Source of the DNA: Oryzicola mucosus
GTDB lineage: Bacteria > Pseudomonadota > Alphaproteobacteria > Rhizobiales > Rhizobiaceae
Reading direction: 5' to 3'
Assembly (NCBI RefSeq): GCF_014534685.1
Contig: NZ_JACVVX010000006.1
Span: 124,001-188,000 of the forward strand
Length of the DNA: 64,000 nucleotides
Below are positions 38,298 to 48,013 of the stretch, one piece after another (positions within the stretch are counted from its first letter, which is position 1; the number at the start of each line of letters is the position of its first letter). Under the pieces are notes generated by a model. That model searched no databases, was not told the origin of the DNA, and saw nothing but the letters and a program-made list of their open reading frames with translations. The position numbers and the translations under genes were made by a program.

Positions 38298-38624
38298 ATG
38301 ACACCCAAGAGCTTTATTCCGATTGCCGCCGGCGCCGTGCTATTCGCTTCGAGCGCGTTGGCCAACGCGGATACCATTCTGATCACGCCGGAACAGGAAG
38401 TGGTGGTGCGCGAATATATTGTCGAGCACCCGATCGAGCCAATGGTCGAAGTTCCGTCCGATTACGAGCTTTCGGTCGGCTCAATTCTCCCGGACGGCTA
38501 CGAACCCGGTCAACTGGTGCTTGAGCAGCCGTTGGAACGAGAATACCAGTATGTCGATATCGCAGGCCGCACCGCGCTGATCGATCCCGCGACCCGCGAA
38601 GTGGTCTATATCTTCAACGACTAG
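38298..38624 (+). CDS. DUF1236-like small exported protein
   Basis: 108 residues. MTPKSFIPIAAGAVLFASS is the front of a signal peptide ending SALANA; the mature part has YIVEHPIEPMVEVPSDYELSVGS, typical of DUF1236 periplasmic proteins of rhizobia (function unknown). AAGGAGA precedes the ATG. It is antisense inside the suf cluster and its stop shares the palindrome CTAG (38621-38624) with the stop of the SufT-like gene. Confidence 0.8.
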   Translation: MTPKSFIPIAAGAVLFASSALANADTILITPEQEVVVREYIVEHPIEPMVEVPSDYELSVGSILPDGYEPGQLVLEQPLEREYQYVDIAGRTALIDPATREVVYIFND

Positions 38625-38998
38625 TACCAACCCACGGCGACCTGGGCCTCTTCGGACATACGATCGGGGGTCCAGGGCGGATCGAAGGTCATGCTGACCT
38701 CGACGCCTGATACACCTTCGACCGCGCCGACTGCGTTTTCGACCCAGCCGGGCATCTCGCCAGCGACAGGACACCCTGGCGCGGTCAAAGTCATGTCGAT
38801 TTTGACGTTGCGGTCATCCTCGATGTCGATCTTGTAAATCAGGCCAAGTTCGTAAATGTCGGCCGGAATTTCCGGGTCATAGACCGTCTTCAGCGCACCA
38901 ACAATGTCATCGGTGATGCGCGCCAGTTCCTCGGCTGGAATAGCGGAAGCGGACTCCGCGACAGCGGCAGCAGTCTCAGTCGGTAGATCGTCCATCAT
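38621..38998 (-). CDS. SufT-like (MIP18/DUF59) Fe-S assembly protein
   Basis: About 125 residues. A variable N-terminal extension rich in Ala is followed by the DUF59 domain: IVGALKTVYDPEIPADIYELGLIYKIDIED and TLTAPGCPVAGEMP with the conserved cysteine, then VSMTFDPPW. It helps mature Fe-S proteins with SUF. The start may be GTG 39004, which overlaps the sufS stop (GTGA), or ATG 38998 or 38995. Co-transcribed with sufS. Confidence 0.9.
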   Translation of the reverse strand: MMDDLPTETAAAVAESASAIPAEELARITDDIVGALKTVYDPEIPADIYELGLIYKIDIEDDRNVKIDMTLTAPGCPVAGEMPGWVENAVGAVEGVSGVEVSMTFDPPWTPDRMSEEAQVAVGWY

Positions 38999-39000
38999 CG

Positions 39001-40239
39001 TCACCCGAAAAATTTCCGCGCCTTTTCAAGCGCTTCTGCCAGAAGGTCGACTTCTGCCTTCGTGTTGTACATGGCAAAGGATGCCCTGCATGTGGAGGTA
39101 ACGCCAAACCGTTTCAACAGCGGCTGGGCGCAATGCGTACCGGCGCGCACGGCGACGCCCTGCCGGTCGATGACCATGGCGACGTCATGGGCGTGAATTC
39201 CCTCCAATTCGAAGGAGACGATGGCACCTTTTCCAGGCGCGTCGCCGAAGATGCGCAGCGAGTTGACCGCGCTAAGCCTCTCATGAGCATAGCTCTTCAG
39301 CGAAGCTTCGTGCGCGGCGATGCGATCGCGACCGACAGCGTCCATGTAGTCGAGCGCGGCGCCCAGTCCTATGGCTTGGACGATCGGCGGCGTGCCGGCC
39401 TCGAACCGATGTGGCGGCTCGCTATAGGTAACGTCGTCTTCGGTGACCTCGACGATCATCTCGCCGCCGCCCTGGAAAGGGCGCATACGCTCCAGCATAT
39501 CGCGCTTGCCGTAGAGCACGCCAATGCCGCTGGGGCCGTAAACCTTGTGGCCCGTCAGCACGAAGAAATCGCAGTCCAGGTCCTGGACGTCGACCGGCAT
39601 GTGCACGGCACTCTGGCTGCCGTCGACCAGCACCGGAATGCCGCGCGCATGGGCGATGCGGACCATCTCCTTGATCGGCGTCACAGTGCCGAGCATGTTG
39701 GACATGTGCGTGATCGCAACCAGCTTGGTGCGGTCGGTGAGGCGCTTTTCAAATTCTTCGATATGGAGAACGCCGAGATCGTCGACCGGCACCCAGACGA
39801 GCTTCGCGCCCTGACGCTCGCGGATGAAATGCCACGGCACAATGTTGGAGTGGTGCTCCATGATCGACAGGACGATCTCGTCGCCCTCGCCGATATTCGG
39901 CATGCCGAAACCATAGGCAACGGTGTTGATCGCCGCCGTGGTGCTGGAGGTGAAGACGATGTTTTCCGCACTCGGTGCGTTCAAGAAGCGGCGCACGCTC
40001 TCACGCGCCTTCTCATAGGCGTCGGTGGCGGCATTGGAGAGAAAATGCAGTCCGCGATGCACATTGGCATATTCGTTGCGGTAGGCGTGGTTGATGGCGT
40101 CAAGCACCGCCATCGGCTTCTGTGCCGAGGCGCCGTTGTCGAGATAGACGAGCGGCTTGCCATACACCTCCCGCGACAAAATCGGAAAGTCGCGGCGGAT
40201 GGCCTCGACGTCATAGGAGGTGGTCAGTTGCCGGTTCAT
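39001..40239 (-). CDS. sufS: Cysteine desulfurase SufS
   Basis: 412 residues of the class II cysteine desulfurase. PLP lysine is Lys232 in TGHKVYGPSG, and the persulfide cysteine is Cys370 in RAGTHCAQPLL. It provides sulfur to SufBCD. Start ATG 40239; a 104-base hairpin repeat separates it from sufD. The stop overlaps the start of the SufT-like gene. Confidence 0.96.
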   Translation of the reverse strand: MNRQLTTSYDVEAIRRDFPILSREVYGKPLVYLDNGASAQKPMAVLDAINHAYRNEYANVHRGLHFLSNAATDAYEKARESVRRFLNAPSAENIVFTSSTTAAINTVAYGFGMPNIGEGDEIVLSIMEHHSNIVPWHFIRERQGAKLVWVPVDDLGVLHIEEFEKRLTDRTKLVAITHMSNMLGTVTPIKEMVRIAHARGIPVLVDGSQSAVHMPVDVQDLDCDFFVLTGHKVYGPSGIGVLYGKRDMLERMRPFQGGGEMIVEVTEDDVTYSEPPHRFEAGTPPIVQAIGLGAALDYMDAVGRDRIAAHEASLKSYAHERLSAVNSLRIFGDAPGKGAIVSFELEGIHAHDVAMVIDRQGVAVRAGTHCAQPLLKRFGVTSTCRASFAMYNTKAEVDLLAEALEKARKFFG

Positions 40240-40253
40240 TTCAAACCCTTCGC

Positions 40254-40357
40254 CCGTCATCCTCGGGCTTGTCCCGAGGATCTGCTGCCGGTGAAAAAGT
40301 ATCCGCGCCCTTGAATGGTGCCGCCGCAGATCGTCGGGACAAGCCCGAGGATGACGG
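40254..40357. repeat. Hairpin repeat with 32-base arms inside the suf cluster
   Basis: The arms CCGTCATCCTCGGGCTTGTC (40254 onward, to 40285) and its reverse complement (40326-40357) match at 31 of 32 positions, with a 40-base centre. It is the familiar rhizobial 'TCATCCTCGGGCTTGTCCCGAGG' dispersed repeat. Lying between sufD and sufS, its RNA would form a strong hairpin that could alter transcript processing or reduce downstream expression. Confidence 0.8.
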
Positions 40358-40387
40358 CAACTCCCGTGAAGGCCGCGCGACCATCAT

Positions 40388-41656
40388 CTACACATGCGTT
40401 TCGAACCAGTCGTTCAGCTTGGCTTCCAGTGCTTCCACCAGCGGCTCGTCTTCCATTTCCTCGATGACCTCAGCGAGGAACGCTTTGACCAGCAAGCCCC
40501 GCGCCGCCTTTTCCTCGATACCGCGCGCCATCAGGTAGAACAGATGGGTGCGGTCGATCTCGGTGACGGTAGCGCCATGGCCGCACTGCACGTCGTCGGC
40601 GAAGATCTCGAGCTCCGGCTTGGTCGAGAACTCGGCATCGTCCGACAGGAGCAGCGTGTTGCAGGCCATCTTGGCATCGGTCTTCTGCGCATATTGATGC
40701 ACGTTGATACGGCCCTGGAACACGCCCTTGGCGCGGCCGGTCACGATGTTGCGCACCAGTTCGGTCGAACTCGTGTTGGGCACCGCATGGTCGAGCACCA
40801 TGGTCACGTCGGTATGGGCGTCGCCCGAAAGCAGGTTGACGCCGCGCATTGTGAATTCCGCGCCCTCGCCTGCGGCCTTGACGATCACTTCCTGCCGCAC
40901 CAGCTTGCCGCCGGCATTCATGAAGAACAGGCGGAGCTTGGCATTCGCGCCTATCTCGGCCTTGAACTGGGCGACATGCGTCGCGGTATCCGGCTGTTCC
41001 TGCACGATCACCCAGGTGATCTCGGCATCGTCGCCGATCAGAAGCTGGCTGACGCAGCTGACGGTCGCAGCACCCGTTCCGGTCTGCCGTTCGACGATGG
41101 TCGCCTTCACGCCTTTGCCGGCGCGCACCGGCAGTCGTACATGGCTCTGTGCACCACCCTGGAGGTTCTGCAGTTCAAGCGGCTGCTCCAGTTCAATGCC
41201 GTCGGCAATGTCGACGAAATAACCGTCGGCGACGAAGGCGGAATTCACCGCGCCAATCGCATCATCGGAACCGTACAGATCGAGCGCGGGAGCGAAACTG
41301 CCATCGACGAGCTTTTCCGACAAGCGGACAACCGACACGCCATCCAGAGCCGCCTTGTCATCTACGGAGACACCGTTGGCGAGCGTCAGCACCTTCGAGC
41401 CCTCGATCAGCGGTGCGAGAGCCGTTGTCGAGGCGGCAGCGTCGAAATCCGCCACCGAGGTCAGCAGGCGGCGCAAATCGGTGTAGTGCCAGGATTCGAT
41501 CCGCCGCGTCGGCAGGCCGGCCTTGACCTGCTCGATAGCGCCGTCACGCTTGACCATGACAGCCGGATCGCCCGGCAGTTGCGTCAGCCGGTCGCCGAAA
41601 GCATCGACGAAGGCCGTCTCTGCCGGCGTCCTCTGGGGCGTTGCGTGAATGTTCAT
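40388..41656 (-). CDS. sufD: Fe-S assembly scaffold protein SufD
   Basis: 422 residues. RRIESWHYTDLRRLL is the typical start; the beta-helix core and C-terminal DDVQCGHGATVTEIDRTHLFYLMARGIEEKAARGLLVKAFL define SufD. It forms the SufBC2D complex. AGGTGG six bases upstream supports ATG 41656. Ten bases downstream of sufC. Confidence 0.96.
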   Translation of the reverse strand: MNIHATPQRTPAETAFVDAFGDRLTQLPGDPAVMVKRDGAIEQVKAGLPTRRIESWHYTDLRRLLTSVADFDAAASTTALAPLIEGSKVLTLANGVSVDDKAALDGVSVVRLSEKLVDGSFAPALDLYGSDDAIGAVNSAFVADGYFVDIADGIELEQPLELQNLQGGAQSHVRLPVRAGKGVKATIVERQTGTGAATVSCVSQLLIGDDAEITWVIVQEQPDTATHVAQFKAEIGANAKLRLFFMNAGGKLVRQEVIVKAAGEGAEFTMRGVNLLSGDAHTDVTMVLDHAVPNTSSTELVRNIVTGRAKGVFQGRINVHQYAQKTDAKMACNTLLLSDDAEFSTKPELEIFADDVQCGHGATVTEIDRTHLFYLMARGIEEKAARGLLVKAFLAEVIEEMEDEPLVEALEAKLNDWFETHV

Positions 41657-41666
41657 GGCCACCACC

Positions 41667-42422
41667 TCACGCTGCTTCTTCGATCACGCCGGCATAGCCG
41701 TTGGCTTCGAGTTCCAGCGCGAGCGACTTGTCGCCCGACTTGATGACCTGCCCCTTGTAGAGCACATGCACGCTGTCCGGCACGATGTGCTCCAGCAGAC
41801 GCTGATAGTGAGTGATGACCACAACTGCGCGATCGGGCGAGCGCAGCGCGTTGACGCCGTCGGAGACGATCTTCAGCGCATCGATGTCGAGACCGGAGTC
41901 GGTCTCGTCCAGCACGCACAGCTTCGGCTCCAGGAGCTTCATCTGCAGGATCTCGGCGCGCTTCTTCTCGCCGCCGGAGAAGCCGACATTGAGCGGACGC
42001 TTGAGCATGTCGGGGTTCATGCTGAGCGAGGCCGCAGCCTCCTTCACGCGCTTGATGAAGTCCGGAATCTTGAGCGGCTCTTCGCCGCGCGCCTTGCGCT
42101 GCGAGTTCATCGCGACCTTCAGGAACTCCATGGTCGCGACGCCCGGTATCTCCATCGGATACTGGAACGCAAGGAAGATGCCCTTGGCGGCGCGCTCGGC
42201 GGGATCCATCTCCAGGATGCTCTCGCCATTATAGAGGATGTCGCCTTCGGTGACTTCATAGTCGTCGCGACCGGCCAGGATGTAGGACAGCGTCGACTTG
42301 CCCGAACCGTTCGGGCCCATGATAGCAGCGACCTCGCCCGCCTTCACGGTCAAGTTCAGGCCGCGGATGATTTCGGTGTCGGTCCCCGCGATCTTCGCGT
42401 GGAGGTTCTTGATCTCAAGCAT
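41667..42422 (-). CDS. sufC: Fe-S assembly ATPase SufC
   Basis: 251 residues, an ABC-type ATPase. Walker A GPNGSGKST, Q-loop AFQYPMEIPG, signature FSGGEKKR, Walker B LCVLDETDSGLD and the switch His in ITHYQR are all present. It energises the SufBC2D scaffold. Soluble, not a transporter. Confidence 0.97.
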   Translation of the reverse strand: MLEIKNLHAKIAGTDTEIIRGLNLTVKAGEVAAIMGPNGSGKSTLSYILAGRDDYEVTEGDILYNGESILEMDPAERAAKGIFLAFQYPMEIPGVATMEFLKVAMNSQRKARGEEPLKIPDFIKRVKEAAASLSMNPDMLKRPLNVGFSGGEKKRAEILQMKLLEPKLCVLDETDSGLDIDALKIVSDGVNALRSPDRAVVVITHYQRLLEHIVPDSVHVLYKGQVIKSGDKSLALELEANGYAGVIEEAA

Positions 42423-42500
42423 TTTTTCTTCTTTCTACGAACACTTTTCGGTCGCCTTTAAGCAGTCCTCAGGCTCTCTGTCCTTTCGGTCATCGCCTGA

Positions 42501-42788
42501 TCAAGGCGACAGCCCAGCGATAACACCGCGGCCAACGAAGTAGAGCAAAACCGGCAAGACGAAAAAAACGAAAGCCGTCACTACATCCTTCATGAAATAA
42601 AGGCCCAAGAGGAAGGTCAGCGGCGGGATCACAACGAGAGCCATAAGATGATCTTCACTGTCGAGACCGACATATTTCAGCGCCAGCGCTCCAATGATCA
42701 GTAATGGCCAAGCGAGCAACATCCAGCCCAAATGCCTTTTTCTGCGCAGCTTTTCATCTGAGTTGTCGGTCTCGCGGCCGTTATCCAT
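42501..42788 (-). CDS. Small membrane protein inside the suf operon
   Basis: 95 residues. A charged N-terminal region (ETDNSDEKLRRKRH) is followed by three hydrophobic segments (GWMLLAWPLLIIGALAL, LMALVVIPPLTFLLGLYF, TAFVFFVLPVLLYFV). The ATG shares one base with the sufB stop (TGATG), so translation is coupled. Unrecognised family. Position between sufB and sufC suggests either a role linked to Fe-S assembly or a passive passenger. Confidence 0.7.
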   Translation of the reverse strand: MDNGRETDNSDEKLRRKRHLGWMLLAWPLLIIGALALKYVGLDSEDHLMALVVIPPLTFLLGLYFMKDVVTAFVFFVLPVLLYFVGRGVIAGLSP

Positions 42789-44302
42789 CACCCCACGCTG
42801 CCCTCTAGGCTGATGCCGATCAATTTCTGCGCTTCTACAGCGAACTCCATCGGCAGTTCCTGGATGACTTCCTTGACGAAGCCGTTGACGATCAGCGCAA
42901 TCGCCTCCTCCTCCGGAATGCCGCGCTGCATGACATAGAACTTCTGGTCGTCCGAAATCTTCGAGGTCGTGGCCTCGTGCTCGAACTGCGCGGTCGCGTT
43001 CTTGGCCTCCATGTAAGGCACGGTATGGGCGCCGCACTGATCTCCGATCAGCAAGCTGTCGCAATTGGTGAAGTTACGCGCGTTGGTCGCCTTGCGATGC
43101 GCCGAGACCTGACCACGATAGGTGTTCTGCGAGAAGCCTGCGGCGATGCCCTTGGAGATGATCCGGCTGCGCGTGTTCTTGCCGAGATGGATCATCTTGG
43201 TACCGCTGTCGACCTGCTGGTAGCCGTTCGACACCGCGATAGAATAAAACTCGCCCTGGCTGTCGTCGCCGCGCAGGATGCAGCTCGGATATTTCCAGGT
43301 GATGGCAGAGCCGGTCTCGACCTGTGTCCAGGAGATTTTGGAGCGGTCGCCGCGGCAATCGCCACGCTTGGTGACGAAGTTGTAGATGCCGCCCTTCCCC
43401 TGCGCATCGCCGGGATACCAGTTCTGGACGGTCGAATATTTGATTTCGGCATCGTCAAGCGCCACCAGTTCGACGACAGCAGCGTGCAGCTGGTTCTCGT
43501 CTCGCTGCGGTGCCGTGCAGCCTTCAAGATAGGAAACGTAGGCGCCCTCTTCGCAGATGATGAGCGTCCGTTCGAACTGGCCGGTGTTCTTCTCGTTGAT
43601 GCGGAAATAGGTCGACAGCTCCATCGGGCAGCGCACGCCTTTGGGCACGAAGACGAACGACCCGTCGGTGAAAACGGCGGAGTTCAGCGTCGCATAATAG
43701 TTGTCGGTGGTCGGCACGACCGAGCCGATATACTTCTTGACCAGTTCCGGGTGCTCGCGGATCGCCTCGGAAATCGAGCAGAAGATGACGCCGGCGGCAG
43801 CCAGTTCCTTCTTGAAGGTGGTCACGACCGAGACGGAATCGAACACCGCGTCAACGGCGACGCGGCCCGACTTGTAGACGTTGTCATTGGCCTCTTCGGT
43901 ATCCTCAACAGGCTTCTGAACCCCGGCAAGAATCTCCTGCTCCTTGAGCGGAATGCCGAGCTTTTCATAAACCTTGAGGATTTCGGGGTCGACCTCGTCG
44001 AGCGAGGTCGGGCCAGGCGTCGATTTCGGCGCGGCGTAATAATAGATGTCCTGGAAGTCGATCTTGGGATAGTCGACGCGCGCCCAATTGGGCTCTTCGA
44101 GCGTCAGCCAGCGTCGATAGGCTTCAAGCCGCCATTCGAGCATCCATGCGGGTTCGCCCTTCTTCGCAGAGATGAAGCGGACCGTGTCCTCGCTCAGGCC
44201 CTTTGGGGCCTTATCCATCTCGATAAAGGATTCAAATCCGTACTTATACTGATCCACATCGATCTTGCGGACCTGCTCGATCGTTTCCTGCACAGCAGGC
44301 AT
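42788..44302 (-). CDS. sufB: Fe-S assembly scaffold protein SufB
   Basis: 504 residues, full length. Core motifs: [70 protein letters not shown] and the late [17 protein letters not shown] cluster-ligand region. It builds the nascent cluster with SufC and SufD. Starts 168 bases after the NifS-like gene; no IscR/RirA gene or binding site is evident in the gap. Confidence 0.97.
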   Translation of the reverse strand: MPAVQETIEQVRKIDVDQYKYGFESFIEMDKAPKGLSEDTVRFISAKKGEPAWMLEWRLEAYRRWLTLEEPNWARVDYPKIDFQDIYYYAAPKSTPGPTSLDEVDPEILKVYEKLGIPLKEQEILAGVQKPVEDTEEANDNVYKSGRVAVDAVFDSVSVVTTFKKELAAAGVIFCSISEAIREHPELVKKYIGSVVPTTDNYYATLNSAVFTDGSFVFVPKGVRCPMELSTYFRINEKNTGQFERTLIICEEGAYVSYLEGCTAPQRDENQLHAAVVELVALDDAEIKYSTVQNWYPGDAQGKGGIYNFVTKRGDCRGDRSKISWTQVETGSAITWKYPSCILRGDDSQGEFYSIAVSNGYQQVDSGTKMIHLGKNTRSRIISKGIAAGFSQNTYRGQVSAHRKATNARNFTNCDSLLIGDQCGAHTVPYMEAKNATAQFEHEATTSKISDDQKFYVMQRGIPEEEAIALIVNGFVKEVIQELPMEFAVEAQKLIGISLEGSVG

Positions 44303-44469
44303 CGGCGTTCTCCATCCACGCCGGGGTCAAGACCCGGCAGTTTTCAAACTATGGCACCGCAGAGCGGCGTAAGTTCAATATAGTGTGCGTTTGCCGGAAA
44401 TTCACCCGGAAGAAGGCTTTTCGCCTCCCTGACACACCCGTTCAGCGGCCCTTGGGCCAATTCCCGCCG

Positions 44470-45630
44470 TCAGGCGGCTTTCGTCACTCGCGAACGCGCC
44501 AAAAGCTTGGCCAGCGCGTCCGAGAAAAGATCAAGCTCCGCATCGGCCGTTTGCGGGCCGATGGAGACCCTCAGCGCCCCGAGTCCATCCACATGCCCCA
44601 TAGCCTGGAGCACATGACTGGGACCGACCTTGCCCGACGAGCAGGCTGAGCCAGCGGAAAGGGCTATGCCAGCGAGGTCGAACGCGATCTGGGCTGTTTC
44701 CGCCTTCAACCCGGGAACCGAGAAGAAGCTTGTGTTTGCAATGCGATCCGCATTCGCGCCGTGAATCTCGGCATCTGGCGCGAGCGTCCTGATGGACTGT
44801 TCAAACCGGTCGCGCAAGCCTCGAACGATCTCGATTTCAGACAGCGCGGTGAGCGCTTTGCGTGCGGCCGCGCCGAAACCGGCGATGCCAGGCAGGTTTT
44901 CCGTCCCAGCGCGATGCCCTTTTTCCTGGCCGCCGCCGGAGATAAGCGGCGCCGGCATCATGACATCGCTATTTCCGACAATCGCGCCGACACCCTTAGG
45001 ACCGCCGATCTTGTGCGACGACAGAATCAGGAAATCGCCGTAAGCACCTGACATATCAAGCGGAATTCGTCCCACTGCCTGCACCGCATCGACCACAAGT
45101 ACACCACCCGCGGCCTTAACCAAGGCGGCAATGGCCGCCAGAGGCTGGATGACGCCGGTCTCATTGTTGGCCGCATGGACCGCCACAAGCGGCACCCCCC
45201 CGGCCATATCATGAGCAGAAAGTGCCTGCGCCAGAGCGCCGAGATCGGCGACCCCCTGGGCATCGACGCCGATGTGCGCAACACGGTCGGCAGCGAACCG
45301 CCCGCCTCCCAGGATACAGGGGTGATCGGCTGAGCTGACATAGAGGCGCGACATGCGCAACACGGACCGACCCATGCGCCAATCCGGCGTCAACAGCGTC
45401 GCGGCGGCCTCGGTGGCGCCTGACGTAAAGATCACATGCTCGGGCTTGGCGCCGACCAGAGCGGCCACATCGCGACGGGCATCCTCGACGATGCGACGCG
45501 CGGCGCGGCCTTCGGCGTGAACGGATGATGGATTGGCGGCCACGTCGAGCGCCGCGACCATAGCCTGCCGCGCCGCATCGAGCAGCGGCGCGCTGGCATT
45601 ATGATCGAGATAGGCGCGCAGGCCGGCCAT
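44470..45630 (-). CDS. NifS/IscS-like cysteine desulfurase
   Basis: 386 residues of the class I desulfurase group: YLDHNASAPLLDAARQAM, AVHAANNETGVIQP, PLP lysine in SSHKIGGPKG, and the cysteine loop SAGSACSSGKVGPS. It may feed sulfur to tRNA thiolation or to the SUF genes that follow. It is distinct from sufS, so the cluster carries two desulfurases. Start uncertain: ATG 45630 chosen, ATG 45660 possible; neither has a strong ribosome-binding site. Confidence 0.9.
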   Translation of the reverse strand: MAGLRAYLDHNASAPLLDAARQAMVAALDVAANPSSVHAEGRAARRIVEDARRDVAALVGAKPEHVIFTSGATEAAATLLTPDWRMGRSVLRMSRLYVSSADHPCILGGGRFAADRVAHIGVDAQGVADLGALAQALSAHDMAGGVPLVAVHAANNETGVIQPLAAIAALVKAAGGVLVVDAVQAVGRIPLDMSGAYGDFLILSSHKIGGPKGVGAIVGNSDVMMPAPLISGGGQEKGHRAGTENLPGIAGFGAAARKALTALSEIEIVRGLRDRFEQSIRTLAPDAEIHGANADRIANTSFFSVPGLKAETAQIAFDLAGIALSAGSACSSGKVGPSHVLQAMGHVDGLGALRVSIGPQTADAELDLFSDALAKLLARSRVTKAA

Positions 45631-45848
45631 GTCCGTACGTTTTACTCCGTCGCTTGGCATTCGGCGCAAGACAACCGTTTTTCCTTGAAATCGCAAGGTC
45701 AGACGTCCTATCTAGCCGCTTTGCCAGACAGGCGGACGCGCCGCCAGTTTTTAACAATTCTAAACTGGCTTCTAAGAAGACTAGCGTCCCGCGTCAAGCG
45801 GGACATGGAATTGTTACATACTGGCGCACCGCCAATGAGGAGTTTTGT

Positions 45849-46523
45849 ATGCCCGAGGTCATTTTCAACGGTCCGTCCGGTCGTCTCGAAGGCCGGTACC
45901 AGCCGTCGAAGGAAAAGAACGCGCCGATTGCCATCGTCCTGCATCCACACCCGCAATTCGGCGGGACGATGAACAACAAGATCGTCTACGACCTCTTCTA
46001 TATGTTCCAGAAGCGCGATTTCACCACGCTCCGCTTCAACTTCCGCGGCATCGGGCGCAGCCAGGGCGAATTCGACCACGGCACGGGCGAACTGTCGGAT
46101 GCGGCGGCGGCGCTGGATTGGGTTCAGTCTCTGCATCCGGACTCAAAGAGCTGCTGGGTGGCCGGTTATTCCTTCGGTTCGTGGATCGGAATGCAGCTTC
46201 TGATGCGCAGGCCGGAGATCGAAGGCTTCATCTCGGTCGCGCCGCAGCCCAACACCTATGATTTCTCGTTCCTGGCGCCCTGCCCGTCTTCCGGCCTGAT
46301 CATCCATGGCGATGCCGACAAGGTGGCGCCGCCCAAGGATGTGCAGGGGCTGGTCGATAAGTTGCACACCCAGAAGGGCATCACCATCACTCAGAAGACG
46401 CTGCCTGGCGCGAACCATTTCTTCTCCAACGACCACGATCTGCTGCTGGAGGAATGTGCGGATTATCTCGACCGCCGCATGGCCGGCGAGTTGGCTGACC
46501 CCCGGCCGAAGCGTTTGCGCTGA
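45849..46523 (+). CDS. Alpha/beta hydrolase of the suf neighbourhood
   Basis: 224 residues. FNGPSGRLEGRYQ at the start, LHPHPQFGGTMNNKIV, nucleophile Ser in GYSFGSW, acid in HGDADKVAP and His in GANHFF: the dienelactone hydrolase-like COG2945 group, often beside suf genes in alphaproteobacteria. Divergent from the NifS-like gene. Substrate unknown. Start ATG 45849. Confidence 0.87.
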   Translation: MPEVIFNGPSGRLEGRYQPSKEKNAPIAIVLHPHPQFGGTMNNKIVYDLFYMFQKRDFTTLRFNFRGIGRSQGEFDHGTGELSDAAAALDWVQSLHPDSKSCWVAGYSFGSWIGMQLLMRRPEIEGFISVAPQPNTYDFSFLAPCPSSGLIIHGDADKVAPPKDVQGLVDKLHTQKGITITQKTLPGANHFFSNDHDLLLEECADYLDRRMAGELADPRPKRLR

Positions 46524-46544
46524 GCCGCTGACAGCTGCTTTATA

Positions 46545-46580
46545 AAGAAGGCCGGCGAAGCGATCCGCCGGCCTTCTTCG
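46545..46580. terminator. Bidirectional terminator between hydrolase and phytase-like genes
   Basis: The stem AAGAAGGCCGGCG / CGCCGGCCTTCTT is almost perfect with A and T tails on opposite sides, placed between two convergent stop codons. Confidence 0.8.
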
Positions 46581-46594
46581 TTATCGGAACTGGA

Positions 46595-47956
46595 CTATTT
46601 GGCCTGCAGGAACTCGCCAACCTCGAGCAGGACGAACTCGTTGTCGTCAGCCTTATCGAGCGCGCGCCCTGCCGAGAACGGCAGGTTGTTGTCATTGCCG
46701 ACGATGATGTGGGTGTCGTCAACGAGATCGACATTCTCGATGGTGACGAAAGGCATGTCGTAGAAGCCTTCGCCGCCGCCCTGGCGCTTTTTGTTGTCGG
46801 GATCGGCGACCTTCATCAGATCGATATAGCCGATCTTGCGAGCCGCCTTGCCGGCGTTCTCATCGGTGAGTTCGATCTTGTAGATGCGCTTGAGCTTGGC
46901 CGGGGTGGCAAAGCAGTCGGCGGAAGGGCTCTTCGGATCGGCGCATGCCGTTGAAGCCACGCCAGCGCCATTGTCGCGCTCGATCACCAGACCCTCTGTT
47001 GCGCTGATCATGTTGAAATCGCCAATCGCTTCGCCGCCGTCAGCCAAAGGATAGAGCCAGCTGCGGCCCGTCCATGTCTTGCCGGCGACATCGAACTCGA
47101 CGACGCGCAGGGCCGTCTTGCCGTCAGCCTTCTCCACGGAACCGTCCGACATATAGCGTGGGCCTTCCAGAAGAGCGTAGAGCTTCGAGCCGTCCTTGGA
47201 CATGGCGAGCCCTTCATAGCCGCCGGAGCGCTTCAGGTTGAAGGTGGGCATCTTGGCCGCGGGGTTGCCCGGAAGGTTCAGCGCCGGATGATCCGGCGAA
47301 CGCACCGGCTCGCCTTCGACGACCGTCTCGAAGACATCCGTCAGCTTGCCGTCGAGATCGAACTTGAGCAGGTAGGGACCGAACTCCTCGCCGATCCAGA
47401 AACCATCGGCGACGGGCTGGATGGATTCGACATCGAAATCGCCACCCGTCAGGAAGCGGTTCTCCGACCCTTCGAGCGCGATCGGAAATGGCGCCTTCTT
47501 GTCGGGATCGGTCAAAAAGACGGTCTTCATGCGATCGACGGTGCCGGCATCCCAGTCGAATTTGACATGATGGATCATAAGGGCAGCGTCGGTGGAGTTC
47601 AGCTTGTTGCCAAAACCGTTGTCGGACAGCGTCCAGAAGGTCCCGTCGCTCATCGTCTTGATACCCGAAAAGCCCTGAACCGCCTGCCCGTCAAACGGCA
47701 GTGAGTGGCCCGTCGGACGAACGCCGTCCTTGCCTGGCACTGTACCGAGGCCGGTGGCGCGAACACGGTCGGCGGTCGAGAATTTGCCTGCCGAACGCAG
47801 ATGCTCGGGCGCGTTTTCCGGCGCCGGGATGATCGTGTTGGCCGGCAGGATCGCATGGCCTGTCAGCTTCGACGGAAATTCGCGCTCCTGCGCGAAGGAT
47901 ACGGTCGTGGAAAGGGCGAGAAAGGCAGCCGCGGCAGCCAGGATCGAGTGTTTCAT
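46595..47956 (-). CDS. Exported phytase-esterase-like protein
   Basis: 453 residues. Signal peptide MKHSILAAAAAFLALSTTV ending SFAQ, then an esterase-like domain of phytase (PF13449-like): LPFDGQAVQGFSGIKTMSDGTFWTLSDNGFG, ESIQPVADGFWIGEEFGPYLL, NLKRSGGYEGLAMSKDG. Periplasmic, likely a beta-propeller hydrolase of phosphate esters, but real substrate unknown. Two cysteines (TACADP, ADCFA) may pair. Confidence 0.88.
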   Translation of the reverse strand: MKHSILAAAAAFLALSTTVSFAQEREFPSKLTGHAILPANTIIPAPENAPEHLRSAGKFSTADRVRATGLGTVPGKDGVRPTGHSLPFDGQAVQGFSGIKTMSDGTFWTLSDNGFGNKLNSTDAALMIHHVKFDWDAGTVDRMKTVFLTDPDKKAPFPIALEGSENRFLTGGDFDVESIQPVADGFWIGEEFGPYLLKFDLDGKLTDVFETVVEGEPVRSPDHPALNLPGNPAAKMPTFNLKRSGGYEGLAMSKDGSKLYALLEGPRYMSDGSVEKADGKTALRVVEFDVAGKTWTGRSWLYPLADGGEAIGDFNMISATEGLVIERDNGAGVASTACADPKSPSADCFATPAKLKRIYKIELTDENAGKAARKIGYIDLMKVADPDNKKRQGGGEGFYDMPFVTIENVDLVDDTHIIVGNDNNLPFSAGRALDKADDNEFVLLEVGEFLQAK

Positions 47957-48013
47957 CTGGGAGTCCCCGAAAGTGGTGAAAAACCAACAGCCGGGAGCTA
48001 GTGGGTTCCAATG

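Noticed and set aside
42977-44383. Plus-strand frame of about 468 codons opposite sufB
   Set aside because: Shadow of sufB with no recognisable domain.
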